Shown here: piece after piece, positions 24,874-35,070 of the stretch | How the letters are laid out: every line of letters begins with the position of its first letter | Position numbering within the stretch: the first letter of the stretch is position 1 | Origin: DASQHW01 sp963837155 | Lineage (GTDB): Bacteria > Actinomycetota > Acidimicrobiia > IMCC26256 > PALSA-610 | Reading direction: 5' to 3' | NCBI GenBank assembly: GCA_963837155.1 | Contig: CAWIMB010000001.1 | Coordinates: forward strand, 62,001-126,000 | DNA: 64,000 bases | Position numbers and translations under genes: made by a program | The notes under the pieces: model-generated | Databases searched by the model: none | The model's input: the letters and a program-made list of their open reading frames with translations, nothing else | Told to the model about the DNA's origin: nothing

Positions 24874-25515
24874 ATGACGCCGTGGCTGATGGGCATCGTG
24901 CCCCTCGGGTTCGTGATCGGGATCAGTGCTGCACGCGCGGACATGCCGATCTTCGCGGGCTGGCTGACAGGGCCGTTGATCTTCTCGGGAAGCGCCCAGG
25001 CCGCGACCATCCAGCTGCTCGATGCCCACGCAGCTCCGCTCGTCGCGATCCTCGGGGGGCTGGCCCTCAACCTGCGGCTCGTCTTGTACTCGGCGACGAT
25101 GGCGCGCCATTGGCACAGCCGGCCGCGCTGGTCGAAGGCGTTCGCGGCATACACGCTCGTCGATCCTTCGGTTTCGGTTGCGGCCGAGGGCTACGACCGC
25201 GGCGACGCGGAATACGGCCACCTTCACTACGTCGGCGGTGCCGCGACGTTGTGGGTCGGATGGTTGGCCGCGATCACGCTCGGCGCCACATTCGGTGCGG
25301 TGCTTCCGCCCGGCCTGAGGCTCGAGTTCGTGATCCCGCTGTACCTGCTCGGCCAGGTCGTGCCTCGCGTCAGCGACGCGGCGGCAACCCGAGCCGTCGC
25401 GATCGCCATAGTGCTCGCGGCGGCGGCCACGGGAGTACCGATGCACCTCAGCGTGCTGATCGCCATCGCGGGCGGGACGCTCGGAGCTTTGGCAAGCGGG
25501 GAGCGCTCCCGATGA
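24874..25515 (+). CDS. azlC: AzlC-family branched-chain amino acid exporter subunit
   Basis: Larger subunit of the AzlCD exporter for branched-chain amino acids or analogues; multi-spanning membrane protein. Visible parts: IVPLGFVIGISAARADM, GPLIFSGSAQAATIQLL, LALNLRLVLYSATMARHW and several hydrophobic helices to the C-terminus. The in-frame ATG is 24874. A frame from ATG 24786 encodes what looks like the missing first 28 residues (RDVAATRAVLDGA). One extra G near 24868 separates the two, so the true start is probably 24786. It overlaps azlD by ATGA. Confidence 0.9.
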   Translation: MTPWLMGIVPLGFVIGISAARADMPIFAGWLTGPLIFSGSAQAATIQLLDAHAAPLVAILGGLALNLRLVLYSATMARHWHSRPRWSKAFAAYTLVDPSVSVAAEGYDRGDAEYGHLHYVGGAATLWVGWLAAITLGATFGAVLPPGLRLEFVIPLYLLGQVVPRVSDAAATRAVAIAIVLAAAATGVPMHLSVLIAIAGGTLGALASGERSR

Positions 25516-25829
25516 CGGCGTATCTCGTCGTCGCGGCGGTCGGTGTCGGCAGCTACCTGCTACGCGTCAGCATGCTGGTCCTCACCGCTCATAGCGGCGG
25601 CGTACCACCGGTCATCGAACGCGCGGCGCGCTACGCAATCCCCATCTCGTTTGCCGCGCTCGCAACCGACGCGTTCGTACCGCACCTCGCGCTGGCGCGA
25701 TCGGCGATCGCTCCCGCTGCGAGCGTGATCGTCGCACTCGTCGCGGTTCGTCGCACGCGCTCGCCGCACGCCGCGCTCATCTGCGGCATGCCGACGTTGT
25801 GGATCCTGTCGGCCTTCTTCGGAGCGTGA
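25512..25829 (+). CDS. azlD: AzlD-family branched-chain amino acid exporter subunit
   Basis: Small subunit of the AzlCD pair: 105 residues, about four membrane helices. It has the typical opening YLVVAAVGVGSYLLRVSMLV and ARYAIPISFAALATDAFV, and ends in PTLWILSAFFGA. The ATG overlaps the azlC stop, so translation is coupled and a 1:1 complex is expected. No Lrp/AsnC regulator lies adjacent. Confidence 0.9.
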   Translation: MTAYLVVAAVGVGSYLLRVSMLVLTAHSGGVPPVIERAARYAIPISFAALATDAFVPHLALARSAIAPAASVIVALVAVRRTRSPHAALICGMPTLWILSAFFGA

Positions 25830-25838
25830 CGAATCTGG

Positions 25839-26384
25839 TCAGCGCGGCGAGTCGAGTTTGCAACGCGCCGTCAGCTCGTCGATGCGCGCGACCCAGGGCG
25901 CAACGGCGGGATGGGTGCATCGCGCTCGAGCCTGGTCGAGCCGCGCTCGTGCCCGGGTGAGGTCATCGGGCCCGCCCCGGCGAACGTTGGTCAGGGCCTC
26001 GTCGAAGTCGACATGGACGAGCAGCCCCACGCTTCCTTGTTCGGCGAGCACACGGCGTGCTTCGTCGAACCATTCGCGTGCCTCATCCACGCGGCCGTCG
26101 AGTGCGCACACCATCGCAAGCGTCCAACGGCCGTCGGTGTCGGGATAGCGCACGTCGGGCTCGACGACCTTGGTCCGTAGGTTGCGCTCGAGTAGGTCGA
26201 GCTCGTCAGTTCGCTGAAGCTCCCAAAGGATGCCGACGAGAAAGTAGACAAGGATGGGAGAGTTCGGCGCCCAACCGCCCGCGCGCTCGACGATCGGCGC
26301 CAGTTCGCGCAGCGATCGTGGAGTACCGTATGCGCGCGTCTCGAGTCCGGTGGGTGCGGCCGGGTAGCTGACGCGGCGGGAGCG
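25839..26384 (-). pseudogene. C-terminal remnant of a TPR-type regulator
   Basis: The frame is open from an in-frame stop at 26385 to 25839 but has no start codon before GTG 26153. The whole stretch is protein-like: ELAPIVERAGGWAPNSPI, LVYFLVGILWELQRTDEL, DGRWTLAMVCALDGRVDEA, REWFDEARRVLAEQG, ALTNVRRGGPDDLTRARA. This is how cyclase/AAA/TPR or LuxR-type ATPases usually end. The N-terminal bulk is missing, cut off at the divergent cyclase gene starting at 26389. It reads as the 3' stump of a lost paralogue. Confidence 0.6.
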
Positions 26385-26388
26385 TCAC

Positions 26389-29300
26389 ATGGGATTCCTT
26401 GACACGGTGCGGCAGGCCGATGCATTGCTTCACCGCGACGGGCGAGTCTCGAAGCATGCCTTACAGCGCGAGTTCGAGCTCGACGATGCACAGGTCGACG
26501 CAGTCGTCCGCGAGCTCGTCGACGTTCGCCGCGTCGCAACGCTCGACGGCGATGTCGTCGTTGCGTCAAGCGCGTCCGAATCCGCGTCGGCGGACACCGA
26601 CCGACGCGAGCTCACCGTGCTGTTTTGCGACCTCGTCGGCTCGACGGAGCTCTCGACCCAACTTGATTCCGAGGACTACGGCGAGACGATCCGCGTCTAC
26701 CACGACGCCGTCACCCAGGTCGTCACGCGCTTCGGCGGCTTCGTCGCGCAACTGCTCGGCGACGGGTTGCTCGTCTTGTTCGGTTATCCCGAAGCACAAG
26801 AGGATTCCGCGGAGCAGGGGGTGCGTGCTGCGTTGGAGATCGTGCGCGTCGTCGACGGGCTCGCCCGCGACCTCTCGGTGCGCGTGGGATTGCACAGCGG
26901 ACCGTGCGTGATTCGCACGGTCGGAGCCGGCGGACGCCGCGACACCGTGGTGTTGGGCGAGACGCCGAACATCGCAGCACGAGTACAAGCGCTCGCAGAA
27001 CCCGGTCGTGTGATGATGAGCGCGGCGACGTACGCGTTGGTCGGCGGCTGGTTCGTCGTCGAAGACGCAGGCATGCCCGAGCTGAAGGGCGTGATGCAAC
27101 CGATCGCGGTGCACCGCGTCCTGCGACCGAGCGCAGCTCGGAGCCGGCTGGAAGCGCGCAGCGTCGGTGGGCTCCGACCGATGATCGGACGCGATCGGGA
27201 GCGTCAACTCCTGTTTGACGCGTGGGACGCGGCATGTCGCGGGTCGGGTCAATCGGTGCACATCTGTGGCGAGCCCGGTATCGGCAAGTCGCGCCTCGTG
27301 CTCGGTTTGCGGGAGCACCTCGCACGACAACCGCATTTCTCGCTCGACGGAGCGTGCACGCACTATGTCCGCAACACCGCGTTCCACCCGATCGCGGAGA
27401 TCGTCGAACAGGTGCTCGGCTTCACGCCCGACGACCGACCAGCTGAGCGCATTCTGTTGGTGGAGCGCGGGCTCCACGCTGTCGGTCTCGACTCCGAGGA
27501 GCTCGTGGGACTCGTCACTTCGTTCCTCGCGCTTCCGCGTCCGAGCTCGGGTGCCCTCGACGGGCTGAGTCGCGAGGCGCGCCGGCGGCGGACGATCGAC
27601 GGGTTGGTCGAATGGCTCGTTGCCTTGAGCGAACACGATCCGGTCTTGGTCGTGATCGAAGACCTCCACTGGTGCGATCCGTCGAGCCTCGAACTCGTGG
27701 CCAATGTCGTTGAGCGGATCGCGACAGAACGGATCTTGGTCGTGACGACCGCACGGCCGGAGTTCGTGCCGACGTGGAACGCGCACGATTACTTCCACAT
27801 GGTCAACCTCGATCGCGTGACCCAAACCGAGGCGACGGAGATCGTGAACGCGATGCTCGCCGACTCGACCGTGGACGATCTCGTGCGGCGAACGATCGTC
27901 GAACGCGCGGACGGCAATCCGCTGTTCATCGAAGAGCTGAGCCAAATGGTGCGCGAGGCGAATCACGACGCAACGGCGATCCCCTCGACGCTGCAGAGCT
28001 CGCTCCTCGCGCGCCTCGATCGACTCGGTCAGGCGAAAGTCTTCGCGCAGGCTGCAGCGGTGATCGGCCGCGAGTTCTCGCGTGAGATGCTGCAACTTGT
28101 CGTCGCCGACGCCCACGGCGCGTGCGACATCGACGAGCTCGACGACGCGCTCGGCAACCTAACCGGCAGCGGACTGATCGCGCTCCGGTCACCGCAACCC
28201 GAGACGTACATGTTCAAGCACGCGCTCGTGCAGGACGCGGCCAACCACTCGTTGTTGCGCGCCACGAGGAGTCAGTTGCACAAGAGTGTCGTGCACGTGC
28301 TGCGCGACCACTTCCCGGCGCGCGTTTCGGCACAGCCGGAGCTCGCGGCGCGCCACGCGGAAGCGGGCGGCCTCGTCCACGAGGCGATCGGGTGGTACGA
28401 ACAGGCCTCGACGCAGGCGCACTCTCGGTCGGAGCACGATGAAGCGTTGCTGCACATGCATCGCGCCCTCGACCTGCTCGCCACCGAAACGGAGAGCATC
28501 GAACGCGATCGACGCGAGATCGCGTTGCGGCAGATGCTCATCGTTGAACTGTTCCAATCCCGCGGATACTCAGTGCCGGAATCGCTCGCCGCGCGTCGAG
28601 CGCGTGCGCACGCTTGCCCGGGCCTGCGGCGACGGTCCCGGCGAGGCGGGCGCGACCATCGGGTTCGCGCTCGCCGCATACACGGCGACCGACTTCGCCG
28701 CGGCAAGGACCTTCGTCGCGGACGGTCTCGCCATTGCCGAGCGCGTTGGGTCGGTCCCACATATCGTCGCGGCGCTTGGCACGGACGCCATAATGAGCTT
28801 CTTCCAAGGCCGGTTCTCGGAAGGGCTCGAGTTCGCCGAGCGCGCGGTCGCCCTGTACCGACCGGATCCGCGGCATCACGAGCAGGTCGCAATCGTCGGT
28901 GACGACTCGGGCGTGTCGTCGTTGTCGACGTCGGGATGGTTGCTCTTCCACTTGGGCTGCGCCGACCAGGCGTTCGCGCGCTGCGACGAAGCCGTACAGC
29001 TCGCCCGCTCCTTCGACTCGCAGTACACAGTCGCGCAGGCGATCAGCTGGCGGCTCGCGCTGTTCAACGAGTCGCGCGACATCGATCTGGAACAGCAGGC
29101 GAGCATCGTCGTGCAGTACTGCAACGAGCAGGGCTTTCCGCTGCTGGGCGCGGCGGCCGCGTTGTTCCTCGGGCGCGCACGCGGCGACCTCGACATGATC
29201 TTGGAGGCCGCGGCCCAGCTCGCGTCGACCGGAACGCTGGTCATGGCACCGGCCGCGTGCAGTTGGCTGGCAGACACGTATGCCGTGCACGGGCTCTACG

Positions 29301-29662
29301 ACGAAGCGCTCGGGTCGATCGATGTCGGGCTCGAAACTGCGGTCGCTACCGATCAGCACTTCTATGACTCGCGCCTCCACCGCGTGCGCGGCGACATCCT
29401 CTTGATCGACACGCGCGAGAACGAGGTCACGCGCCACAAAGCCGCCGAGAACGAGTTCCGTCAGGCGATCGAGATCGCCGATGCGCAGCAAAGCAAGGCG
29501 TTCGCGCTGCAAGGCGCGCTCAGCTTGGCGCGGTTGTTGATCGAAGAGGCGCGGCCCCGCGAGGCGCGGGCGTGTCTCGAACCGCTCTTGGCATCCTTCA
29601 CCGAGGGTTTCGGCCTTCGTGACCTGCGTGACGCCCGCGAGCTGCTCAGGAGCTGCAGCTAG
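26389..29662 (+). CDS. Adenylate/guanylate cyclase-AAA-TPR regulator (one frameshift)
   Basis: About 1,090 residues. A short N-terminal helical segment (residues 1-60) precedes a class III nucleotide cyclase domain with LTVLFCDLVGSTELS and GGFVAQLLGDGLLVLFG (about 70-230). An AAA/STAND ATPase follows: Walker A ICGEPGIGKSRL, Walker B VLVVIEDLHWCDPSS. TPR-like helices run to the end. Such proteins couple a signal to cAMP synthesis or act as soluble regulators. Frame one runs to about 28590 (SVPESLAA); frame two resumes with RVERVRTLARACGDGPG. One extra base near 28590 explains the break. A Crp-type regulator is encoded at 40127, so a cAMP circuit is plausible. Confidence 0.88.
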
Positions 29663-29723
29663 GCTCGCACACGTTCACGGCGATATCGGGGCGCCGAACC
29701 GCAGTTACCGACGGGGGCGAACG

Positions 29724-30086
29724 ATGGGCATTGAGTACGCCGTCGAGCAACTCTCTCTCGCTGTTACGGCACTTGCGTGCGGTGATCAACCGCTGGCCGA
29801 GCGCGTTCAACGTGTGTGGCACGATCACGTGCAGATGCTCTGGTCGAGCGTCTACCTCACGGACGAACTCAACGAGCGATTCAAGGCGGTGTGGGGGCGC
29901 TATACGGCACCCTCGGACGATCCCCGCAGCACCACGCTTCGATCAATGCCCACCGAGGAACTTGCCGGCGCCGCCGCCGACATCGTTGCATTGGCGTTCG
30001 ATACCGCGGCCGCGCATGCGCGAGGTGAAACAGCGGCTCCTCCAGCGCCCGCTCGCTCATCGGCGTCGGATCGGATCGGGTGGTGA
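29724..30086 (+). CDS. Small hypothetical protein, 120 aa
   Basis: Mostly helical soluble protein from ATG 29724, with CGGGGGCGA just before the start. A conserved-looking centre (VQMLWSSVYLTDELNERFKAVWGRY) is followed by an alanine-rich tail. I do not recognise the family. It lies 61 bp after the cyclase gene on the same strand and could be co-transcribed; nothing else indicates function. Confidence 0.55.
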   Translation: MGIEYAVEQLSLAVTALACGDQPLAERVQRVWHDHVQMLWSSVYLTDELNERFKAVWGRYTAPSDDPRSTTLRSMPTEELAGAAADIVALAFDTAAAHARGETAAPPAPARSSASDRIGW

Positions 30087-30105
30087 GATGACGGCGCGGT
30101 CCTTG

Positions 30106-30559
30106 TCAGGAGCGTTCAGGTCCGTCCCACGACCACCGTGCGAGCTGAAGGCTGGCAGGCACATCGTCGGCTGACTCGGGATAGGTCGACATTCGCTCGG
30201 TGGCCCAGCGGAAGTAGGCCTTCAGTGTGGAACGCAGGTGTGGGTCGTCCGGCAGGCCCGCGTCATCGAGGGCGAGCGCGAAGCAGGTTTCGCGCGCGTT
30301 CGTCCATCTCGACGTGTTCACCGTTGCCTGAGTGCATCCGGACGACGGTGGTCTCGTCGCCGAGCGACTGTGTGTAGTGCGGCGGTCCGCCGAGCGCCTC
30401 GGCCCAGTAGGCGGCAAGTCGCTCGGTGTGCTGGGGGTGGTACCCGTGCGAGAACGCGTGGCTCACGACCGAGTCAGCGAGACAACGCTCGTGCCACGCG
30501 TGCGCGAGGTTCACAAAGGCCTGCGTGCCCCCGGCGGCTTCGAAAATCGTCTGCGCCAC
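30106..30559 (-). CDS. Group II truncated haemoglobin-like protein (one frameshift)
   Basis: Truncated globin of about 150 residues. TIFEAAGGTQAFVNLAHAWH is the usual opening. SHAFSHGYHPQHTERLAAYW contains the proximal-side histidine region. LGGPPHYTQSLGDET follows, then LRSTLKAYFRWATERM at the C-terminus. Such proteins bind oxygen or nitric oxide. The reading frame breaks near 30290 inside a CG repeat: DERAR continues as ETCFALALDDAGLP in another frame, explained by loss of one CG unit. GTG 30559 is the chosen start; the frame is open to 30631. Confidence 0.82.
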
Positions 30560-30712
30560 GAGGCCAGTCTCGCGGATTCGAGTGCGTGGGGGCTGACGGG
30601 CGCGCTCCATCAGGGCATTCTGTGCGCCCACGCGTGATCGCTCGACGTAGAAGAGTCAAACCGCGTGGAAGAGGACATCGCGGCCGACGATGATGAGTAG
30701 TTCAGAACGGAG

Positions 30713-31585
30713 ATGGTCTTGGTCTCGACGGCGGTGCTCATCACAGGATGTTCGACCGGGATCGGCCGGGCGACCGCCGAACGTCTCGCGAGGGCTGGCT
30801 ACGTCGTGTTCGCAACGGCACGGCGACCGGAGACGCTCGATGAACTTGGCCGCTTGGGCTGTCGGACCTTAACGCTCGATGTCACCGACGAAGAATCAAT
30901 AGTCTCCGCAGTGCGCACGGTTGTCGATGCCGAGGGCGCGGTCGGTGTGCTGGTGAACAACGCGGGTATCGGCGAGTACGGGGCGGTCGAGGAAGCGCCT
31001 ATCGAATCTCTGCGACGGCAGCTAGAGACAAACGTCATCGGACTGACTCGGCTCACACAACTCGTCCTCCCGCAGATGCGCGCACAGAAATGGGGGCGGA
31101 TTATCAATGTCGCATCCATCTCGGGCAAAGTCACCTTCCCGTCGACTGCGTACTACAGCGCGTCGAAGTACGCGGTGGAGGCCATCAGCGACGCACTGCG
31201 CTTCGAGGTCCAGCCCTTCGGGGTGACCGTGTCGCTTATCGAACCCGGCCCGATCAAGACAGCCTTCGACGAAGGAGCGTTGGCTCGTCTCCGGGCCAAC
31301 ACAGTTGGCGGGTCGCCGTACAAGGCGTTTCATGAGAGTTCGGCGAAGGCGATCATCGGCGCGTACGAGGGCGTGATGGGGAGGCTGGCGGGAAGCCCCG
31401 ATGACGTTGCCAAGGTGATCGAGAGAGCCGCGTCTTCCAAGCACCCGCGGCCGCGCTATCGCGTCGGCGCGAGCGCAGCCATGATGCTCGCTACTCGAAA
31501 GCTGCTACCGGATCGCGCCATGGACCTGATCTTGCGGTCCCAGTTCGCTCCCCCAACGAACGACTCCGACGAGAAGGCCTCGTAG
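30713..31585 (+). CDS. Short-chain dehydrogenase/reductase
   Basis: Classical SDR of 290 residues with an NAD(P)-binding Rossmann fold: TGCSTGIGRATAERL at the N-terminus, NNAG near residue 85, catalytic Ser in NVASISGKV, and YYSASKYAVE for Tyr/Lys. A C-terminal extension (about residues 190-290, with RPRYRVGASAAMMLATRKLLP) resembles retinol-dehydrogenase or DltE-like SDRs. The substrate is unknown. The start is ATG 30713; GGAG is unusually close, so the next in-frame candidates should be considered. The following APH-like kinase is on the same strand, 26 bp away. Confidence 0.9.
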   Translation: MVLVSTAVLITGCSTGIGRATAERLARAGYVVFATARRPETLDELGRLGCRTLTLDVTDEESIVSAVRTVVDAEGAVGVLVNNAGIGEYGAVEEAPIESLRRQLETNVIGLTRLTQLVLPQMRAQKWGRIINVASISGKVTFPSTAYYSASKYAVEAISDALRFEVQPFGVTVSLIEPGPIKTAFDEGALARLRANTVGGSPYKAFHESSAKAIIGAYEGVMGRLAGSPDDVAKVIERAASSKHPRPRYRVGASAAMMLATRKLLPDRAMDLILRSQFAPPTNDSDEKAS

Positions 31586-31611
31586 CGCTAAGCGGTGAGG
31601 GTAAGGCGAAG

Positions 31612-32472
31612 ATGCAGGCATCAGAGGTTGCGCGTGCGGTGGCTGCGGCCGTGTCGACCGCCTCAGGGCTTGACCTGACCGTCGACGACGCGAAGGTTCT
31701 TCACAACTCGAACAAGCTCGCACTCCGCCTGCTGCCGTGTGACGTCTTTGCCCGAGTCGCACATGTTGGGCATGAGGTTGCAGAGCTCGAAATCGAGCTT
31801 GCGCTACGGCTCGCCGAAACCGAGAGCCCGGTGGCGGCTCTGGAGCCGCGAGTGGAGCCGCGCGTCTACGAGCGTGACGGCTTCGTGGTGACGCTGTGGA
31901 CCTACTACGAATCGCTTGCACCTCCCGACGTCTCACCATCCGACTACGCGAATGCGCTCGAGCGGCTGCATGTCGGCATGCGGAACATCGATGTCTCGAC
32001 GCCGCACTTCACGGATCGAGTCGCGGAGGCTCAACAACTCGTTGCGAGCCGCGACTGCACTCCGGCGCTCGCCGACGCGGACCGGGAGCTTCTCAGCCAC
32101 ACGTTGCGAAGCCGGAGACGAGCGATCGGCGACCGCGGCGCTCAGGAGCAGCTGCTACACGGCGAGCCGCACCCAGGCAACGTGCTCAGCACGAAGAACG
32201 GGCCGGTGTTCATCGACCTCGAGACCTGTTGTCGCGGGCCTGTCGAATTCGACCTCGCCCACGTCCCCGATGAGGTCAGCGACCGCTACCCGGACGCTGA
32301 TCAGGAACTGCTCCGCGAGTGCCGGATCCTGGTTCTTGCGATGGTCGCCGCGTGGCGGTGCGATCCAACCGACCAACTCCCGAACGGGCAACGAGCGAAG
32401 CGAGAACTCCTCAATGCCCTACGCAACGGTCCGCCGTACCCGGCGCTCGACGCCGTGATGGGCGCCGAATAG
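31612..32472 (+). CDS. Aminoglycoside phosphotransferase-family kinase
   Basis: Protein-kinase-like phosphotransferase (APH/choline kinase superfamily), 286 residues. The catalytic loop is LLHGEPHPGNVLS and the metal motif FIDLETCCRGP, corresponding to HGDxHxxN and DxD. The N-lobe is short (DDAKVLHNSNKLALRLLP). Most chromosomal members act on small metabolites rather than antibiotics, so no resistance role is claimed. It may form a transcript with the SDR gene. Confidence 0.82.
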   Translation: MQASEVARAVAAAVSTASGLDLTVDDAKVLHNSNKLALRLLPCDVFARVAHVGHEVAELEIELALRLAETESPVAALEPRVEPRVYERDGFVVTLWTYYESLAPPDVSPSDYANALERLHVGMRNIDVSTPHFTDRVAEAQQLVASRDCTPALADADRELLSHTLRSRRRAIGDRGAQEQLLHGEPHPGNVLSTKNGPVFIDLETCCRGPVEFDLAHVPDEVSDRYPDADQELLRECRILVLAMVAAWRCDPTDQLPNGQRAKRELLNALRNGPPYPALDAVMGAE

Positions 32473-32520
32473 GCGCGACGTGCGCACCGGCCGATCGGCA
32501 CACGCACAATCGTACGCGAG

Positions 32521-32594
32521 AGCCGGATGTCGGACTCGAACCGACGACCTGCTGATTACAAATCAGCTGCTCTGGCCAACTGAGCTAATCCGGC
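32521..32594 (-). tRNA. tRNA-Thr (anticodon TGT)
   Basis: A full 74-nt cloverleaf is seen on the minus strand: acceptor GCCGGAT/ATCCGGC with T as discriminator, D-arm GCTC/GAGC, anticodon arm GCTGA-TTTGTAA-TCAGC, and T-arm GTCGG-TTCGAGT-CCGAC. CCA is not encoded. The anticodon TGT reads threonine ACA/ACG codons. Confidence 0.97.
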
Positions 32595-32713
32595 AATCCG
32601 GCAATCCAGCGCGGCAGCAGCCTGTGAGCCCGCTATCGAGGGATTGCGACCGGTCATTCTAGAACCTGGGGAATTGCCTGTGCAGCAGGGCGGTCGCATA
32701 GGGTGCCCGGCTC

Positions 32714-35042
32714 ATGGAAGGTCGGCCGCGCGTGCGCGTGCTGCTCGCGGTCGGACTCGTCAGTGGGTGCGTCCTGGCACTGCAGGTTGTCTTCACGCGC
32801 CTGCTGTCGGCCATCGTCTCCTATCACTTCAGCTTTCTCGCGATCTCTCGCGCTGCTCGGCACTGGCGTCGGCTCGCTGATTGTCTACATCCGCCCGCAA
32901 TGGTTCGAACGATTACCGTTGGAGCGCACGCTCGCTCGCTGGTCGTCAGCATTCGCGCTGCTTCTCGTCGCGTTGCCGTTCGTACTCGTCCACCTGAACC
33001 TCAACGACATCGATGGCGTCGACTTCGCGTTCAGTGTGAACCTGGCGATCGCCTGCGTGGTCATTGCCATTCCGGCCACCGCTGCCGGCACCGTGATCGC
33101 GCTCGCGATCCGCGGATACGCGCACTCGGTCGGGCGGGTGTACGCGTTCGACCTCGTCGGCGCCGCGCTTGGTGCGCTCCTGGTGGTGCCGCTGCTGCGC
33201 TTCCCGGCGCCCAACCTCATCGTCTTCCTTGGAGTGGTCGCGGCGCTCGCCGCGGCACTGTTCGCCGGCACGGCACCGGCCGAACGGACGATCACCATCG
33301 GCACGACGGTCGTTGCCGTCGCGATGTTGTTGGTCGCGGGAGCGACATCCTTGCTCTATGTGCCCGGCCACTACGGCTATCCCGCCGGGTCAACCCGCGT
33401 CACCGACCGGTGGGGTCCGCTCGCTCGTGTCCAGGCGTACGCGTTCCCCGGCCCCGGAACCGGCGCGGTGTACTACGACCGAGTGTTCGCGCCGGTATGG
33501 GGACCCGTCGACGGCCAACTCCCGACCTGGCAGACGATGACCACCGGCGCGCAGAGCATCGGATACGAGTTGCGGCCGAACGCCAATGTGCTCGTGATCG
33601 GTGGTGGAGGCGGCCGCGACATCTACACCGCGTTGTCGGGCGGTGCCCGCCACGTCGACGTCATCGAGCTCAACAGCATCATTCGCGACGCCGTCGACGA
33701 CGACCTCGCCGAGAAATCGGGACATCCGTACTCGCGCGACAAGGTGAAAACGTCGATCGGCGACGGCCGATCCGTGCTGGCCGGCCGCGACACCAAGTAC
33801 GACGTCATCCATATCGGCTTCACCGACACGCTCAGTGCGAACGCCGCCGCCGGGTTCGCCCTCACCGAGAACAACCTGTACACCACCGAAGCGTTCGACG
33901 AATACTTCGACCATCTTGCGGACGGAGGGATCCTCAGCGTCTCGCGACTCGACAAGTTGGTAGGAGACGAATCGATTCGCGCCACGGTGCTCACGCTCGC
34001 CGCACTCGAGAAGCGCGGCATCAAGGATCCGGAGCGGCACATCGTCGTGGTGCGCGGCCTCGATCTGTTCGGCGCAACGTACGGCACGACGTTCGCGCGG
34101 CTGACGCCGTTCACGCGCGACGAGGTCGCGCGCATCGAGACGCTCGCCAAGAAGCGCGGGCGCGGAGTCGCGTTCGCGGCGGGAGGTCCCTACCAGGATG
34201 CCTGGGCCGAGCTCGCACATGCCGGCAGCTGGCAGAACTTCTGCCACAACTACACGCTGAACGTCTGCCCGCCGACCGACGACAAGCCGTTCTTCTTCAA
34301 CATGCGACGCCTGTCGGACATTGGGTCGGAACGTAGCGGCTACTCCTACTCGATTGATCCCACCGACCTGCTCCTGCTGACACTCGGTGTCCTCTTGGTG
34401 CTGTCGGTCATCGGATTCCTGCTCCCGCTGCCCTTCGGTCCGGGCTCGCAGAGCCGGCCCCGCCTGTCATCGTTGCTGTACTTCGCGGCGATCGGTCTCG
34501 GCTTCCTCGTGCTCGAGATCGTGCTCATACAACGGTTCGTCTTGTTCCTCGGTTTTCCGACGTACGCGCTCTCGATCGTGCTGTTCTCGCTGTTGCTGTT
34601 TACCGGGCTCGGCTCATATCTTTCATCACGCTTCACGCAAGATCGTCGGCTGCTCACCACGACGCTGACGGTCGCGGTCGCCCTGATCATCGTCTCCGCG
34701 TTCGCGCTCCAACCGATCTTGCGAAATCTGATCGACCTGCCGTTCACAGCCAGGGTCGCGGTGGCGATCGCACTCATCGGCCCGTTCGGCGTCGTGCTCG
34801 GCGTCCCGATGCCGCTCGGCCTGCGGCGCCTGCAACAGCTTTACCCCGACGGAATCGCATGGGCGTGGGGCGTGAACGGCATCTCGTCCGTCCTCGCATC
34901 GGTGCTCGGTGTTGCCATCGCGGTGTTCTACGGATTCCCCGTGGCGACGCTCGTGGCGGCGGCGTGCTACGCGTTTGCGCTCGGCCACGTCCTCATCGGT
35001 CGGTGGCCGGCCGCCGCGGCCGCGCCCGCGCCCGAGACCTGA
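32714..35042 (+). CDS. Membrane protein with spermidine-synthase-like domain (one frameshift)
   Basis: About 775 residues: N-terminal bundle of membrane helices, a soluble Rossmann/aminopropyltransferase-like domain with VLVIGGGGGRDIYTALSGGA and YDVIHIGFTD (about residues 275-500), then a second bundle of membrane helices to the end. Such fused proteins occur in many bacteria and their reaction is unknown. Polyamine synthesis is not certain, because the active-site aspartates of true SpeE are not obvious. The N-terminus (RVRVLLAVGLVSGCVLALQV) starts at ATG 32714. Near 32852 the frame must shift to join LALLGTGVGSLIVYIRP. The gene is divergent from tRNA-Thr. Confidence 0.82.
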
Positions 35043-35070
35043 CCTGCACGCAGCGGCGAACCCTGCCCAT

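Noticed and set aside
32587..32607. A tandem repeat (about 2.5 units of AATCCGGC) next to tRNA-Thr
   Set aside because: Too short to distinguish from chance; it includes the tRNA acceptor end.
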